Positions 34,721 through 46,639 of a DNA stretch of 64,000 bases are shown one piece after another; within the stretch, counting starts at the first letter, position 1, and every line of letters starts with the position of its first letter. The stretch lies in NCBI GenBank assembly GCA_947095585.1, contig OX352761.1, forward strand, positions 107,309,890-107,373,889, read 5' to 3'. The translations under genes and the position numbers were made by a program. This stretch comes from Nephrocerus scutellatus (Eukaryota > Arthropoda > Insecta > Diptera > Pipunculidae). The notes under the pieces were generated by a model. The model saw only the letters and a list, made by a program, of their open reading frames with translations. It did no database searches and was not told the DNA's origin.

Positions 34721-36266
34721 CTTTTTGCTTTTCCTGGCTTCGATTCAGTTTTTATTTATTCGGTCGATCTTAAGTCCCTAAGCTATTTCAAAGTCTCTAG
34801 GATGTCTGTCTGTTTCATCTCTTTTTTAAAGTTTTTGTTGACTTTTTCAGTCTACGATCGACCAGAATGACAGTAAGAAGAAAAATGGTTCTGACGGAAT
34901 AAACAAAATTCTTATTTTGTCTTTAAAATGTGTCTCTTAAAACGATATAATCTTTTTAAAGAAAATATTTGCCATCTAGTCATCTGAGAAAAAATAGTAG
35001 AATTTTATTACCCTCTCGGATATTCTCCATTTGTCAACCAAAGAAATCGGATAGATGACATACTCGAATTTTAAATGAGGGTACCTTCAAGGACCTTTGT
35101 ACTGCCTCATCAAGTCATTCTTTTGATCCGCCAACATCGTTTATTTAATGGAGAGATATTGCTTCTCTGCAAAGTTTCTCCAATAATTTCGCTAACTACT
35201 ACTACAGTATGGCGCTTTTATTTTAGAACCCTTCTTCTAAATGATTTTATAATATTATTTATGCAAATCAGTCCGTTAAGAGTGGGTGGTGGTTGGGGTG
35301 GTGAGCGAGGTAAGGCCGCCTGACCTTTGTGGGAGTACACAAAATAGGAAACATTGGCGCTTTCCCACCCTATTTGATTGCAGAAGTTTTGATGGCATAC
35401 GGCACTCACTTGAATCACTCAGTGTCGTTATGAGAGGATACCGCACATATACCGTTATTTATTAATTATCCTTGTGCCCCAGAAAAAGTACCGAGTGCCA
35501 TCAGTATACCCAAGGCAACTGTCCTGATGCGGAGCTGAACAACGTGCAAACTTTTCTATCCCACCCGCCACCCAATATCAACTTATCAACGTCCACCAAT
35601 CTCAGATGAGAGCACTGCACTAGAAAGACAGAGAAACAGAGAGAGAGAACAAAAGAGAGCAGTGTAAATTGCAAAATGAAATTGTGGTGAACAACAGCAA
35701 AATTCCGAATATGAATTGTTCCGCAAGCCTTACGCTCCGGGTACGGATCCGGCGCGCAAACGGTGTGAGCATCATATCCATCATATCCACGCGGGGCCAT
35801 ATTCAATATTCGCACTCGATGGATTATGGCATCATTTTCATTAGTTTTGTTACAAGCGCCGTTGATTGCAGACGTTTTTCGTCTCTCAGGAGTGGCCGGT
35901 TGCCCCACACGACACGTTGAACTGGATGCGAGCTGGAATTTCCCGCAAATCGGCGAGTGTGAATTTGAATTTCCATCACGTTGGGTGGTTGGCGGTATCT
36001 TTTGAAATTATTTTTATTATTGCAACATCTCGAATAGATTACGACGGAAAGGAACGTTTTGATTTGAAGTGTGCCACCCACCGCCGCCGCCGCCAAAGAT
36101 ACTGCAACGTGTTGTTTGTTGCATTTTATCATCGAAGTTTAAGTGATTTTCCAAATTGTTGAAAGTTTTTAGTTATCGCGCAAGGGGAGCGTTTTCCCAA
36201 TTGTTCGAATCTTGATCGCCGCTAGCCAGCCATCCAGTCAGTGTAGCATTCACATCTCCCGCCAAA
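34721..36266 (+). other. Intron leading into the alternative cv-c promoter
   Basis: 34721-35480 has nothing recognisable. 35490-36266 is low in repeats and GC-richer, directly upstream of the ATG exon at 36267, and is the likely promoter region. TCAGTG at 36238-36243 could be an initiator but would leave a 5' UTR of only 27 nt. No TATA box is evident. A (GCC)n tract lies at 36080-36093. Confidence 0.4.
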
Positions 36267-36396
36267 ATGCAACGCCGCATGTCAATCACAATTCGTGAAT
36301 ACAAATTCTTTCGAAGTTTTTCGCAGAAATTTGAAAATTGGCCAAAACGAAAAGCCGAAGCGCTATGGAGGAAAATGCGAGAGCGGAAAATTGCAG
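36267..36396 (+). CDS. cv-c: Alternative first coding exon of a short cv-c isoform
   Basis: ATG at 36267 sits in an excellent fly start context (GCCAAAATGC). The frame reads MQRRMSITIREYKFFRSF, continues with a basic, aromatic, helix-prone stretch including NWPKRKAEALWRKM, and ends GCA G|GTGCGTGC after 43 codons plus one base. That phase 1 end is exactly what the SAM exon at 58748 needs: G+AA gives Glu, so the junction reads RKIA-EIEAVEACKW. It replaces the long disordered N-terminus with a short basic one. Human DLC1 and STARD13 likewise have isoforms with short, different sequences just before the SAM domain, which is established knowledge. Use of this exon is inferred from start context, donor, phase and position. 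The basic N-terminus might bind membrane lipids. Confidence 0.75.
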
Positions 36397-37794
36397 GTGC
36401 GTGCGGGATGATGGTGATGATGTTGTTGATGATGATTTGTTTGAATGATTTGTGAGTTATTAAAATTTATTGCCAATGGATGAATTTTTGGTAAAATAGC
36501 GAGCATTTCTTGGGCAACACCTGCTGCTTTTTCTTGTTGCGCGAAGTATTGTAGCTCTCGCTTGCGAATGTACTCCTCGCATGTTTACCTCTGCGTGAGG
36601 CAATCTTTTTATAAATGTAAATAACTGTTGCATGCGTGTGTGTGTGCGTGGATTGAGTCATTTGTATAATTTTAAAAATAAATCTTTTCGCTTATTTTGA
36701 TTACCATTTATGTGACACTTTTATTTTTATTCTAGAAGACATTTCTCATCTTTATCGGGTTAATTAAAATCCGAAAAGCTATTATTTAAGCTTTTTTGAC
36801 TTTAATTGCATTTTTTAATTTGTCGTAATGATAAGAGAGAATTGAAAATATTATACTGAAATACAATTGTAAGCGACTGAACTTGTGCGTAGACTAAGAC
36901 ACCGAGAGCGAAGCTATCAGCCAAACTGATAACTACATTATTTTTGCTAGACGCCCATATGATATGATGTTAAAACCTTTTTCATCTTCTCGGTTCAACA
37001 AAAGAAAATATCACCTAGAAACTGAAAGTTTGAAACTTCCACTCCAACTTTGAAACGTGTGTTACCTACTTCTTCAGTAAATTTGATGTGTTTCGAGTAC
37101 TTTCTTACTTTTGTGAGTACCCGCATTTTAGATTGTTGTCCTAGAATAAATTAACACTTATTACATGTAAGTAGCATCGGCAAAGACCCAACAATAAATG
37201 TATTTTGTCTCATGACGTGGCTTTAACTTACAACAAATAAATTTCGCACCATTCTTGCTGAATAAAAATGTTACTTTAGGTTTTAGAGCATAGAGTACTA
37301 TAGTTTATACTCTCTCCACTAATAAGGCTAAGTTGAACCAATGCAAGCGCGTCTTGCATCCTTCTAATGCCAGATTATTGCTTGCCACAGAGTAGGTGTT
37401 AAGTTTATGGAGGGGACAAGAGGAGATGTATGTGAGCTAATGTTTTGAATGCCTGCGGATCGTATACTGCTATACTAATGCTCGATCTGTATATAATTTG
37501 CCATCATGTGAGTAATTTAACCAACTGGTAAACACTATTTAAAAAAACTGTTATGTATGTTTTTGATCCTTGATGATCAACTTACAACGGACGTCTCTTT
37601 ATTACATCTTTTAATTAAAGTTGCAGTGTTGACATTAATATATAACTTTATTAGAGTTACTAGGTGCCATACATAGACAACAATGTATAAAAAAGATGTA
37701 AATTCAATGTTTATTCAATATTTCTTTGGTGTTGGTAAATAAATCGAAAATTTTTCATGTAAATTCTCTAATATGAGATACATATTATGTGTTA
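36397..37794 (+). other. Intron, no identified feature
   Basis: AT-rich sequence without recognisable exons or transposon domains. Confidence 0.4.
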
Positions 37795-38180
37795 TGTGAA
37801 GGAAATCGGGTAAATTTTTTTTAAGAATTTGTATAGGACCTTGCGACCCCGGGGCCCGGCGTCACCAAAATATTTACAAAAGTTTTGTCTATCCGAGATA
37901 CACAAGTGTTTTAAAGGAAGAACATTAAAATTTGAAGAAAATCTGATAAATTTTGTAAAATATTTGTATGGGAGCCCAACGACCCTGAGGCCCGAGGGGC
38001 CCCAAATTAATTAAAATTAATAGAAAGAGTTATCCTCGGAGATATGCATATGCAATTTCAATGAAATCGGACTCTGGGAAGTGGGTTAAAAATTGATCGC
38101 AAGGTTCCACGACAAAATAAAAAACACACGGGCACTTGAAGTTAATATAGAGAATTTAAAAAATCATCCTCTTGCCGAGA
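37795..38180 (+). repeat. Dispersed GGGCCC-type repeat, fullest copy (family A)
   Basis: Two half-units are present. The first has GAAATCGGGTAAATTT, TTTGTATAGGACC and CCCGGGGCCCGG. The second has GAAAATCTGATAAATTT, TTTGTATGGGAGCCC and GGGGCCCCAAATT. A tail follows with AAGTGGGTTAAAAATTGATC, GGTTCCACGAC and GGCACTTGAAGTTAATATAG. The half-units are about 130 bp apart. No coding potential. Confidence 0.75.
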
Positions 38181-38559
38181 TGCAGGAAGTAGAAGACCGT
38201 AATAAGAAGTGCTGACCACACATTAAGCAATTTTCATAGAGCTTGAAATGAAAGAATCGGTGATATATAAGCTAGATACTGATCGTAACAGTGTTGAGTA
38301 AAGACGCTGCATAAATCTCAAAAACGTGGGCAGGCGAAGAATGGTTTGTATTTCTGTCAGTGATAAGCTAGGTATAGCGTTGCCGTTAGGATAATTGTGG
38401 AGACAAAAAGAGACTGTGGCTAAGTACACACGTCTGGAATCTGTGGATAACACAGAAGTTAGCTATTTATATTTTACAAAAACAAATCTTAAAGAGTTTT
38501 AGGTGCATTAGGACGAGTAATTTCCTGACTTAAAAAATGTGCATCTAACTGACGATTGA

Positions 38560-39420
38560 CAGGATTTACTAATGACAATACAAACCTTAGAAGACATTCA
38601 CCATCGTCACAGATTTGCTCTACTAAAGATCTCAATCTAATATCTGAAAAATTTGTTAATAATGCGTATGTAATTTAGTCCAATAACACAGCTATAGAAG
38701 GTGAGTGTAATTTTGCATCAAATCCAGAGTAACAGGGATAGATGATATTAATCCTAAACTCTTTCAGGATCTCATCATAACTCATTTCATTCATATTTTT
38801 ACGGATATCCTCTTAATTTTTCAATTCCTGACGGAATGGAAAATAGCTAATGAGGATATTAATCCTAAATTTCGTAAAGTCAATTAGGATACCATCATAA
38901 CTCGTTTTACTCATATTTTAAAAGATATCCTCTTAATTTCTCAATTCCCGACGCAATGGAAAATGGCTAATAATGATATTAATCCTAAAATCAGTCATTC
39001 AGGATACCATCATCACTCGTTTCACTCATATTTTCAAGGATATCCTCCTAACTTCTCAATTCCCGACGCAACAGAAACTGGCTGAATATAGACCAAATTT
39101 AAATTCTTTCTTTTCGAAAATATCTCAAACAATCAAATGACAAAATAGCAAAAAAAAATCATAGTTTTCCTACATTTTTCAAAAGTTTTCGTTAAGTCGA
39201 CTGTTTAATACAAAATAAATAAACTAAAAAACTACTTCAGTTTTTCCTCTGGCTCATTTGTTCATTAATTTAAGCAACAGATGTCATGCTTGTTAATGAT
39301 TCCCAAACTAATGTTCATTCTCTTCATAAAGAGGTACCGCAGGAGTCAGTCCTTGGTATTCTTCTTTTTCTTATTTTTCGACAGCAGCACTCTATTATTA
39401 CTTTTCCCTTTAACCCTCCA
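38560..39420 (+). mobile_element. LINE fragment with a triplicated internal segment
   Basis: 38735-39090 consists of three tandem copies starting GATATTAATCCTAAA at 38744, 38855 and 38975. Each reads roughly DINPKLF...ITHFIHIF.DILLI.QF..EWK in the + frames, the finger region of a Jockey-type reverse transcriptase. 39280-39380 continues with NDSQTNVHSLHKEVPQESVL, the conserved VPQGSVLG-like motif. It is decayed and truncated. Confidence 0.65.
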
Positions 39421-40984
39421 AATTTGTTTCTTTCCCTTTCCACCATCTTAATCATCTATTTCTTTTTATATCTCTACATCGATAGCTACAATTTTAAACC
39501 TATTTACTCTTCTTAATAGGTTTATTATTAAATCATCTAATGCCAAACTTCCCTTGAAACTGAATCGTTAGTTCAGTCTGGATTGAGCGATTGATATCAA
39601 TTCATATTTTGCACACTTCCTTACATTACTGTATCATATATATGGTTCCACACAGTGCTTTGGTTTCTTCCTCCATTCCTTAGATTATCTGAAAAAAGTC
39701 TATCAATAATTTCTCATCGAATTTTAAAATTTCAATTCAAGAAACGTAATATCAGTTATTGCAATGCAAAGACAAAAAAAAATCCTTGAACTAAATCCAA
39801 TCCGCACACTTATCCTATACTCCATATTTATAATGATGTCAAACCTTAATGTACAATAAAACCTCTTAAATTTAGATTGGAATTTCTATACATACTCGTA
39901 CTTAAAACTGCGAATATGAAAACATTAAATCGAGGAGCCGTTTATTTCCTCATCTCGTTCGAATCATATAATTTCTTCCCCATTTTTGCCTGAAGATGAA
40001 AACCATTTGCCACATATTGCAAAAAATTTGAAATCCATTTGATTTGACGGTTGTTAACAGTTTGTTGATCTCCATACGATTAGTATCTAAATTGTTTTTG
40101 CTTTATGTATACTCCCCTCTTCACCCACCTAATTATAAAGCGATCTTGCCGCAATCCGTTTGTTTATGCAATCAATTATCTCGCCCGCTTGGCTCGCTTT
40201 CCATGTTGAAATTCCTTTTTTTTTGTTCTCTCATTCGGTTTTTTTGTAGACGTATAAAAAAACAAATAATCTAACAATCTGGAAAATTAGTTTTCCTTCT
40301 GTGCTAATTTTATGAAACGAATTAATTATTTTTAACTCATAAATCATTGCGGAGCATTTATTGACCGTGAAATTGATTCTGCTGATCTGCTAAAAAAAGA
40401 ATAAAAAAAAGTAGCGCCCCTTTATTTTTTCAACATTAGTGTGTGCGAAATTCAACAGCATGTCCCAATTATTGAGATTTAATGCTTTGTATGATTTTAC
40501 TGTCAGTTTGTAAAATTAGCCAAATTTGCGAATTTAACTTACGTCGTGTAGATACACGCGCCTTCCTAATAGCACAGTCTCCTTACTTCACTTCACTTAA
40601 ACTTCACATTATAATTTTGTCTGCCTTAACTTGAAGCCAGCTTTGACATTTACAACAATTTTCAAAGACCTATGAAAAATTAAATAAATTATTAAAATAA
40701 ATAAAAATAATGTTAATTATGTAATAAATAAATAAAATTTTACGTTTACGAATTTTTAATAAACATTTGCTATTTACAGACAAATCTAATTAATTATTAC
40801 AATAAGAAAAAATATAATTAATTATATAATAAATAAATAAATAAACATTTTAACTTTTACCACTTTACGACATTGCCGACATTTTTAAATAAATAAATAA
40901 AAATACAATTATTAATATAATAAATAAATAAAAAAACTACTTTTTATTAAAATAAACTTTTATTTAACTTGACTTGACCCCTTC
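39421..40984 (+). other. AT-rich intron with TAAA-type simple repeats
   Basis: No exon is seen. 40675-40970 is dominated by TAAATAAATAAA-like and AATTAATTA-like low-complexity sequence, three times interleaved with similar TTTACGA(A/C) phrases, suggesting an old tandem of about 130 bp. Confidence 0.45.
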
Positions 40985-41800
40985 TTTTTTCTGTAATTTC
41001 GACCAATTTGAGGTCCTTTCATGTCCATTTGGTTATCCTGCCTTTGACGCGTGCGGCGCGTGTGAAGCGTGGAAAAAAGAAAATTATTTGATATAGCCCC
41101 AACCTCAAAAACAGATATTTTGGCGGTTATTACCAAGCAGTAAACGACTGTGTGGCGTATTTTGATGTACATAAAAAAGTTTGTACCCGAAAAACTAATT
41201 GTCGCATGTCGCGTGTGGCGCGTGTGATGGGTTGAATTGTTTTCAACTTCTTTGAGGTCCTTTATAACCAACTTCCACACGACCTAGAGAGCTGAAATTC
41301 TGTCAGTGTTTTTTTTATATTCCACGTATGACGCGTGTCACATTTCGCGTGTGTCACGTGTGATGATTTAAAATGTCGCCATTTTCTCGTGTTTTGAGGT
41401 CTTTTTCAACCACTTTTCGCACGACCTAGAGGGCTGAAATTTTGTGAGTGTCTAAGTTCAAAATATTTTTTTTAATGTTCCGCGTATGACGCGTGTCGCG
41501 TTTCGCATGTGATGGGTTGAAATCACACCATTTTCTCGATTTTTTAAGTCTTTTTTAACCACCTTTAGCACGACCTAGAGGTCTGAAATTTTGTGAGCGG
41601 CTGAAGTCAGGGGCCCATTTTGATATCCCACTTTTGACGAGTATCGCGAATCGCGTGTGGCGCGTGTGAAACGTGGAAAAAAGGAAATTCTTTGAAACAG
41701 TTCCGACCTCAAAAACAGATATTTTGGCGATTATTACCAAATAATAAACTACTGTGTGCCGTGCTTCGATGTATTGTACCCGAAAACCCAGATTGTGTCC
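40985..41800 (+). repeat. CGCGTGTG-type repeat, longest copy (family B)
   Basis: CGACCTAGAG starts at 41280, 41422 and 41571 (spacing 142 and 149 bp), each followed by GCTGAAATTTTGTGAGTGT-like sequence and then a block of GACGCGTGTCGCGTTTCGC-like words. A terminal module with GCGCGTGTGAAGCGTGG, CTCAAAAACAGATATTTTGG, CGACTGTGTGGCG and TTTGTACCCGAAAA occurs at both ends (41050-41190 and 41645-41790). The unusual density of CG dinucleotides in AT-rich surroundings is striking. There is no ORF and the class is unknown. Confidence 0.75.
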
Positions 41801-42635
41801 TCTTGTTTGTTAGTATCGCTTAAATCTTAAAGATTTTGAGTCCTCTTCAATTTTCTTTATGATTTTCTATTTGATTGCGACGTCTTCTTCTCCTTTGATT
41901 AATATTGCCTAGGTCGCTGAGTGACAATATGGTCCTTGATCCTCCTCATTACCTAAGAGTGCGCATCATTATCGGTTATAGTCAGGGGCTGAGTAGTCCA
42001 TCGTTAGTCTGCTTCAAAAAATATTCGCTCTTGTAAGTGGTGATTTACCTCCATAAGCAAGATGTGTCACGAGTTTTGTTCTAAGACTCATCCTCTACAA
42101 GTTATTGCGATGATTGATGCTATATCTTGAATTGAAGCAAAATCAATCAATCTACAAGCATGCTGCCCTAAAGGCTATATATAAAGTTCATGTTAAAAGT
42201 GCCAATTATCTGCCATCATTTCTTGGGATAAAAAATACAGTGCACCTTTCGTATTAAATTTCTTTGTTAATTTGTTTTCCTTGTGCTCTCATTATCCTCC
42301 CCTAACTTGAAAAAATTTGAACGCCAATAATTTTGACAACAATTTTCTCTACGGACTGTGTTTCAACTTCATTGTCATTTTGATAAAATATTAGACCAAT
42401 ATACATAGTAGTTGCCATACTGACACATAACATGATACTTATCTAAGATTTAGCTTTGTGTCTTTAGGTACGTATATAACCGTAAAACAGCAATGTCGTC
42501 GGTTTTTCTCTAAAAAGAGGTGTTCATTGAATTTAGTAACATGGTTAACTAACAAGGTTTTTGTGTGCTGGTTTGGCCAAATGATTTCATATGGGAAGGT
42601 CGTTAAAAATGAAAACCTTCAGAATGCCTTAAAAT
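41801..42635 (+). other. Intron, no identified feature
   Basis: No exon, RNA or recognised transposon domain. Confidence 0.4.
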
Positions 42636-44060
42636 AAAGAAATTTCTCCGGAAGTAGTATTGGATTAGGATGCCGATGACCGTACTATGATTCATCTGAC
42701 CATATTCCGTCTATTATATAAGATGGTTTAAAAGCTTATCTTAGGCCAAACAGCCAAAAAAATATACAGTGGCTTTTTTCCACTCTCTTCAGGCTTGACA
42801 CTACAGAAGAGTTTTTGGCGAAAATGAGACCCAAGTACATGATCATTTTATTTTATTGATTTGTAAGGCATTTGTGGTTTGTCAGAGAAATTGGTAGTTA
42901 TTTTCATATCCAACTCTATAAGTTACAGGAGTACACTTGTAAATAAAAAAGACAACCTAATGAAGCTCAATATACCTGGATAATAAATAAATGCGGCATA
43001 CGATCGGTAATTTTTGCGTCAATTAAAGAACTGAAGGAATGAAGTGAGGATCGCAATATCCCAAATTAAGAATAGCAAAGCTGTTGTCCACTACGCTTTT
43101 AATGCAGCAGAAGATGACTTATGAGAGACCACACACCAGCTTATCACTAAAAAATTGGTCAGATGATCAACCGATGAATGTAATTTCAATATTGAATGCC
43201 CGTTCCACAAGATAGGAGACACACTTTAATTCATATTAGTCTCCTTATGACAAGAAAATAAACCTCTATTACTCTGCTTAATTAGTATGGCTATGTTCCT
43301 CACGTGTTTCTAAAACTGTGACGAATTATCACCAGCATACCAATTCAGTGGTTGACAAATTTTAACAGAGACACAAACCATAGTGGGAGCAAAACTTTTA
43401 AGACAAATGACATTGAAATGAATAAAACAAACTAGCGGCCCGTTTATTCGTACAATGGGTTGCAGCCAGATTCAAAACATCATCTAACAGCATTTATATA
43501 ACGCCATGTCCTATTTGACATCCCTGTCAAACTCGTTCGAATGTATAGGTTGGCGATGAAGAAATCTCGCTCCTCCGTCAATGTCGGGAAACAAGTGCTG
43601 TCACTGGTGCATTTGCAAGCAATGTGACAGCAGCGGACACAATGTGATCGGCAGTGAACGAGGGCAAGATGAAGAATTTGCTGTTCACCCCAACTCCAAC
43701 TATTCGGCCCACCACGTGTTATCTCCCAGGATCCACGGTAGACCGGTTCGAAGGAACAGTTCTTTCGAACAGGTTACCGGGGACAGCTATAACTTTCCTT
43801 TTCCGACTCCGATCCGCTATAAATTCTGCTAACGACACCACGAGCTCAGAAATTAAACGAAGAATCACTTTCTCTTCAATCGTTGTATCTCTGATTAAAC
43901 CTCCAAATGCTTTCAAATAAGGAAGTTCCTCCCGAAGTAGTATTGGATTAGCATTCCGACGACCGTTCTATGATGTGTCTGATTATATACCGTCTGGTAT
44001 ATGATTTGTAGTTTGAAAGGTCATCTCAAGCGGAGCAGGCAAGAAAGCAATGTAAATATA
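42600..44060 (+). repeat. Pair of diverged direct repeats about 1.28 kb apart
   Basis: GAAGTAGTATTGGATTAG occurs at about 42650 and 43935, each followed by a similar GATGACCGTACTATGAT / GACGACCGTTCTATGAT stretch and TATACCGTCT-like sequence. Similarity extends upstream for some 40 bp. The intervening DNA has open frames on both strands at 43580-43920 without recognised domains. This could be two copies of one element, or terminal repeats of a decayed one. Confidence 0.45.
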
Positions 44061-44179
44061 GTAAAAGTCTATCTCGGGCTACTTATAAGACCTTAATAAT
44101 TACAGTCCTAGCGCTGAAGCATCGAACGCAGGTAAAGATATCAGTAGTAGTTTCGAGCGAAAAATTCTTTGGACGATTT

Positions 44180-44485
44180 TTGGTCCCATTTGCTTCGATT
44201 GACTTACTTTGCAGGAGTAGAATGATGAATTCGAGGAGATGTGCAGCGACATTGACCGACTTAGTAAAGAAACTATACACTAGACGTTTGAGATTTCTAG
44301 GACATGGACACCAAATCTCTGGCTTGCAGAGAGACAGCGCCATACAGCAAAGCATCGTCTTAGATGCCACGTACAAGTAAAGGCTGGCATGCAAAGGATA
44401 TAGGTGAGCACAGTTGGAGGCAGTTGGCAAAAGACCGTGCTAACTGGACAGACATGTTACTTGACGATCGGGTTCACCTCGAACT
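44180..44485 (+). mobile_element. LINE C-terminal fragment
   Basis: KKLYTRRLRFLGHGHQISGL (about 44266-44325) and, in another frame, AQLEAVGKRPC-like sequence match the R.LR.LGH... and W..L..DR tail typical of many non-LTR ORF2 proteins. Frameshifted and short. Confidence 0.5.
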
Positions 44486-46635
44486 ATAGCCCCATAAAAA
44501 AAAGTAATTAAAGGAAATGTTCACCTTATTTTAATTAACTATCAGTTAATTAAAATTAGTCATTGTTAAGAAAGTATTAGAACTGTAAATAACAGTCATA
44601 TGACAGTCGTATCAAGTTTGTTAAGTTACACCAGAGTCATTAGAAGTCTAAATGTAGTTGGCATTTTTAAAAATCATTGATTTAAAACTTACATATGGCT
44701 TGGTGTCCAGTTCGATTGAATGAATGAATACCAATTTGATTTTATTGAAAATATCCTCACTCACCCACATTAGATTTTTCCAAACGGTCAAGGTTGTGAT
44801 TTAACTTTCAATTAAATTGAATTTAGAATCGCACTTTACGCTTTCCGTCACAAGGTGCATAGGAGCGGACAAACTAAACGTACATAGTCGTAAAGTGTCA
44901 CCTATCAGTGATTTTGTGGTTTACCTGAACCTGCCACACAAATCCGCATAAGATAAATTTTGATGCTGCACAAACTGGCCAAAAGTAATTCCTTCGTTCT
45001 AATTCGATTGCAGCGAGAGGCTAACTTGAGTAATTTCTTTTCTTTGTGCATTGCATTGTGACTAAGACACTAAAGCTACAACAAGGACTAACGTCAACCT
45101 TGTACGGGATGGTTTGTTTGTTCGACGTTTGTCTATGTTTGTGTGTGGTCTCATTGTTTGCACTTTGCACAATATCTCTCTCAGAATTATTCTGTGTGTT
45201 TTAGATATTGGGAAGTATAACTATTATCATACAAGGTGTTTTGTGTGGCGCCATCACGCACGCACTTAGCATGTTGCACTTTGTCGTTCCAATTATCACT
45301 TAACACTGACCTGCGTTTATGATCGTCTAAAGGACAATTAGTTGCATAAGCGATGTTGCGCTTAAGTGCTCTTTATATGTGGACACTACGACGACACACA
45401 CGCACATACCAGATAGATGAAGCGAATATCATCATGCTAATTATATTCAGAGGCACTCACGCCTCGACAATGTGGATCACTTGAATTATTCAATTAATTT
45501 CAATGTGTAATGTGTCGTAAAAGTCGTGAATTGCTCGCTTGCATTAAATAATCTGTCACACGCTCCGTTGGCCAATTTGGCAGCAATTTAATATAAAATT
45601 CCAATACAATTTTTCACTTTTAATTATTTTCAGCGTGTGTCGGCGGGCGTTATTCGCAATGCAAAAATGTCCACTTCTCATAAATGTCATGTGCAATACG
45701 CCCCTGTAGGGACTTTTCCAAATGTGTATGTTCGTGTACAGCAGCAAAACGCAATAACGCGTAAATTTAATAAAATTCGAAAAGGGTGTTGCTGATGCTG
45801 TATGCCGTTGACGTTTAGGGAAAATCAAATCAACAGAACTGACTACAATATGCCCGTAATATCATTGTTGGAAATCAACAGGAAAGGACACAACACTTCA
45901 AATATCATATCCATCGCTATCCATCCCATATGATGTACAGCGGTGAACATTTAATGTTTCCTTCAACCCTTCAACCACCCACGACATCTATTCCGTGGGA
46001 AGAAGACAAAGAAATAAACGAGTAGTACTTGTAACTTGCACAGTTAGTGCACTGGTTGAATGTTTGAACACACACCATCCTGAATACAATAACTTCATAC
46101 AAAAGAATATTCATTCCACAGAAATGAGGATAATGGGACAAGTGGAGCGAACCTCTTTACATAAATTGTAAAAGTTTTGTTTGCAGTTGTCCTAAATAAG
46201 TATCAATGCTGTCTTCTACGGAAGTATTCATTCATCGTAGTTATACTGACACCATTTCAAATATTTCAACAATTGGAACATATCTACAGGGTGTTGTTGA
46301 ATAATCGATTTTATTTCCAATAGTGAATTTCTTTTTAGAGATCATGCCATTGTGGGAAGCGATTGAACTGAGTGTCTATTGACAATGAGTAACTTATAGC
46401 TACACAGCGTTCGTGGAATTTTCAAGAAAACTCTTAAAGAGCGTCTATTACCTTCCTGTTCAGATCAGGTCCTATATTAATTTTACTTATTCAGGATTTA
46501 CCAGAACGTCAAATGGATTTATTGACTAGTCCAACTGTATTACCGACAATGAATTCTTACTCTTATTCTGTGATGATCTTAGGGCTGGGGTGCAATTTGA
46601 TTTTGCGTCACCGCGTAAGAAATTGCACTGTACTA
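44486..46635 (+). other. Intron, partly low in repeats, no identified gene
   Basis: 44900-46050 has little repeat character and TGTGTG/ACGACACACACGC words and could be regulatory. Nothing supports an exon. Confidence 0.35.
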
Positions 46636-46639
46636 AACT

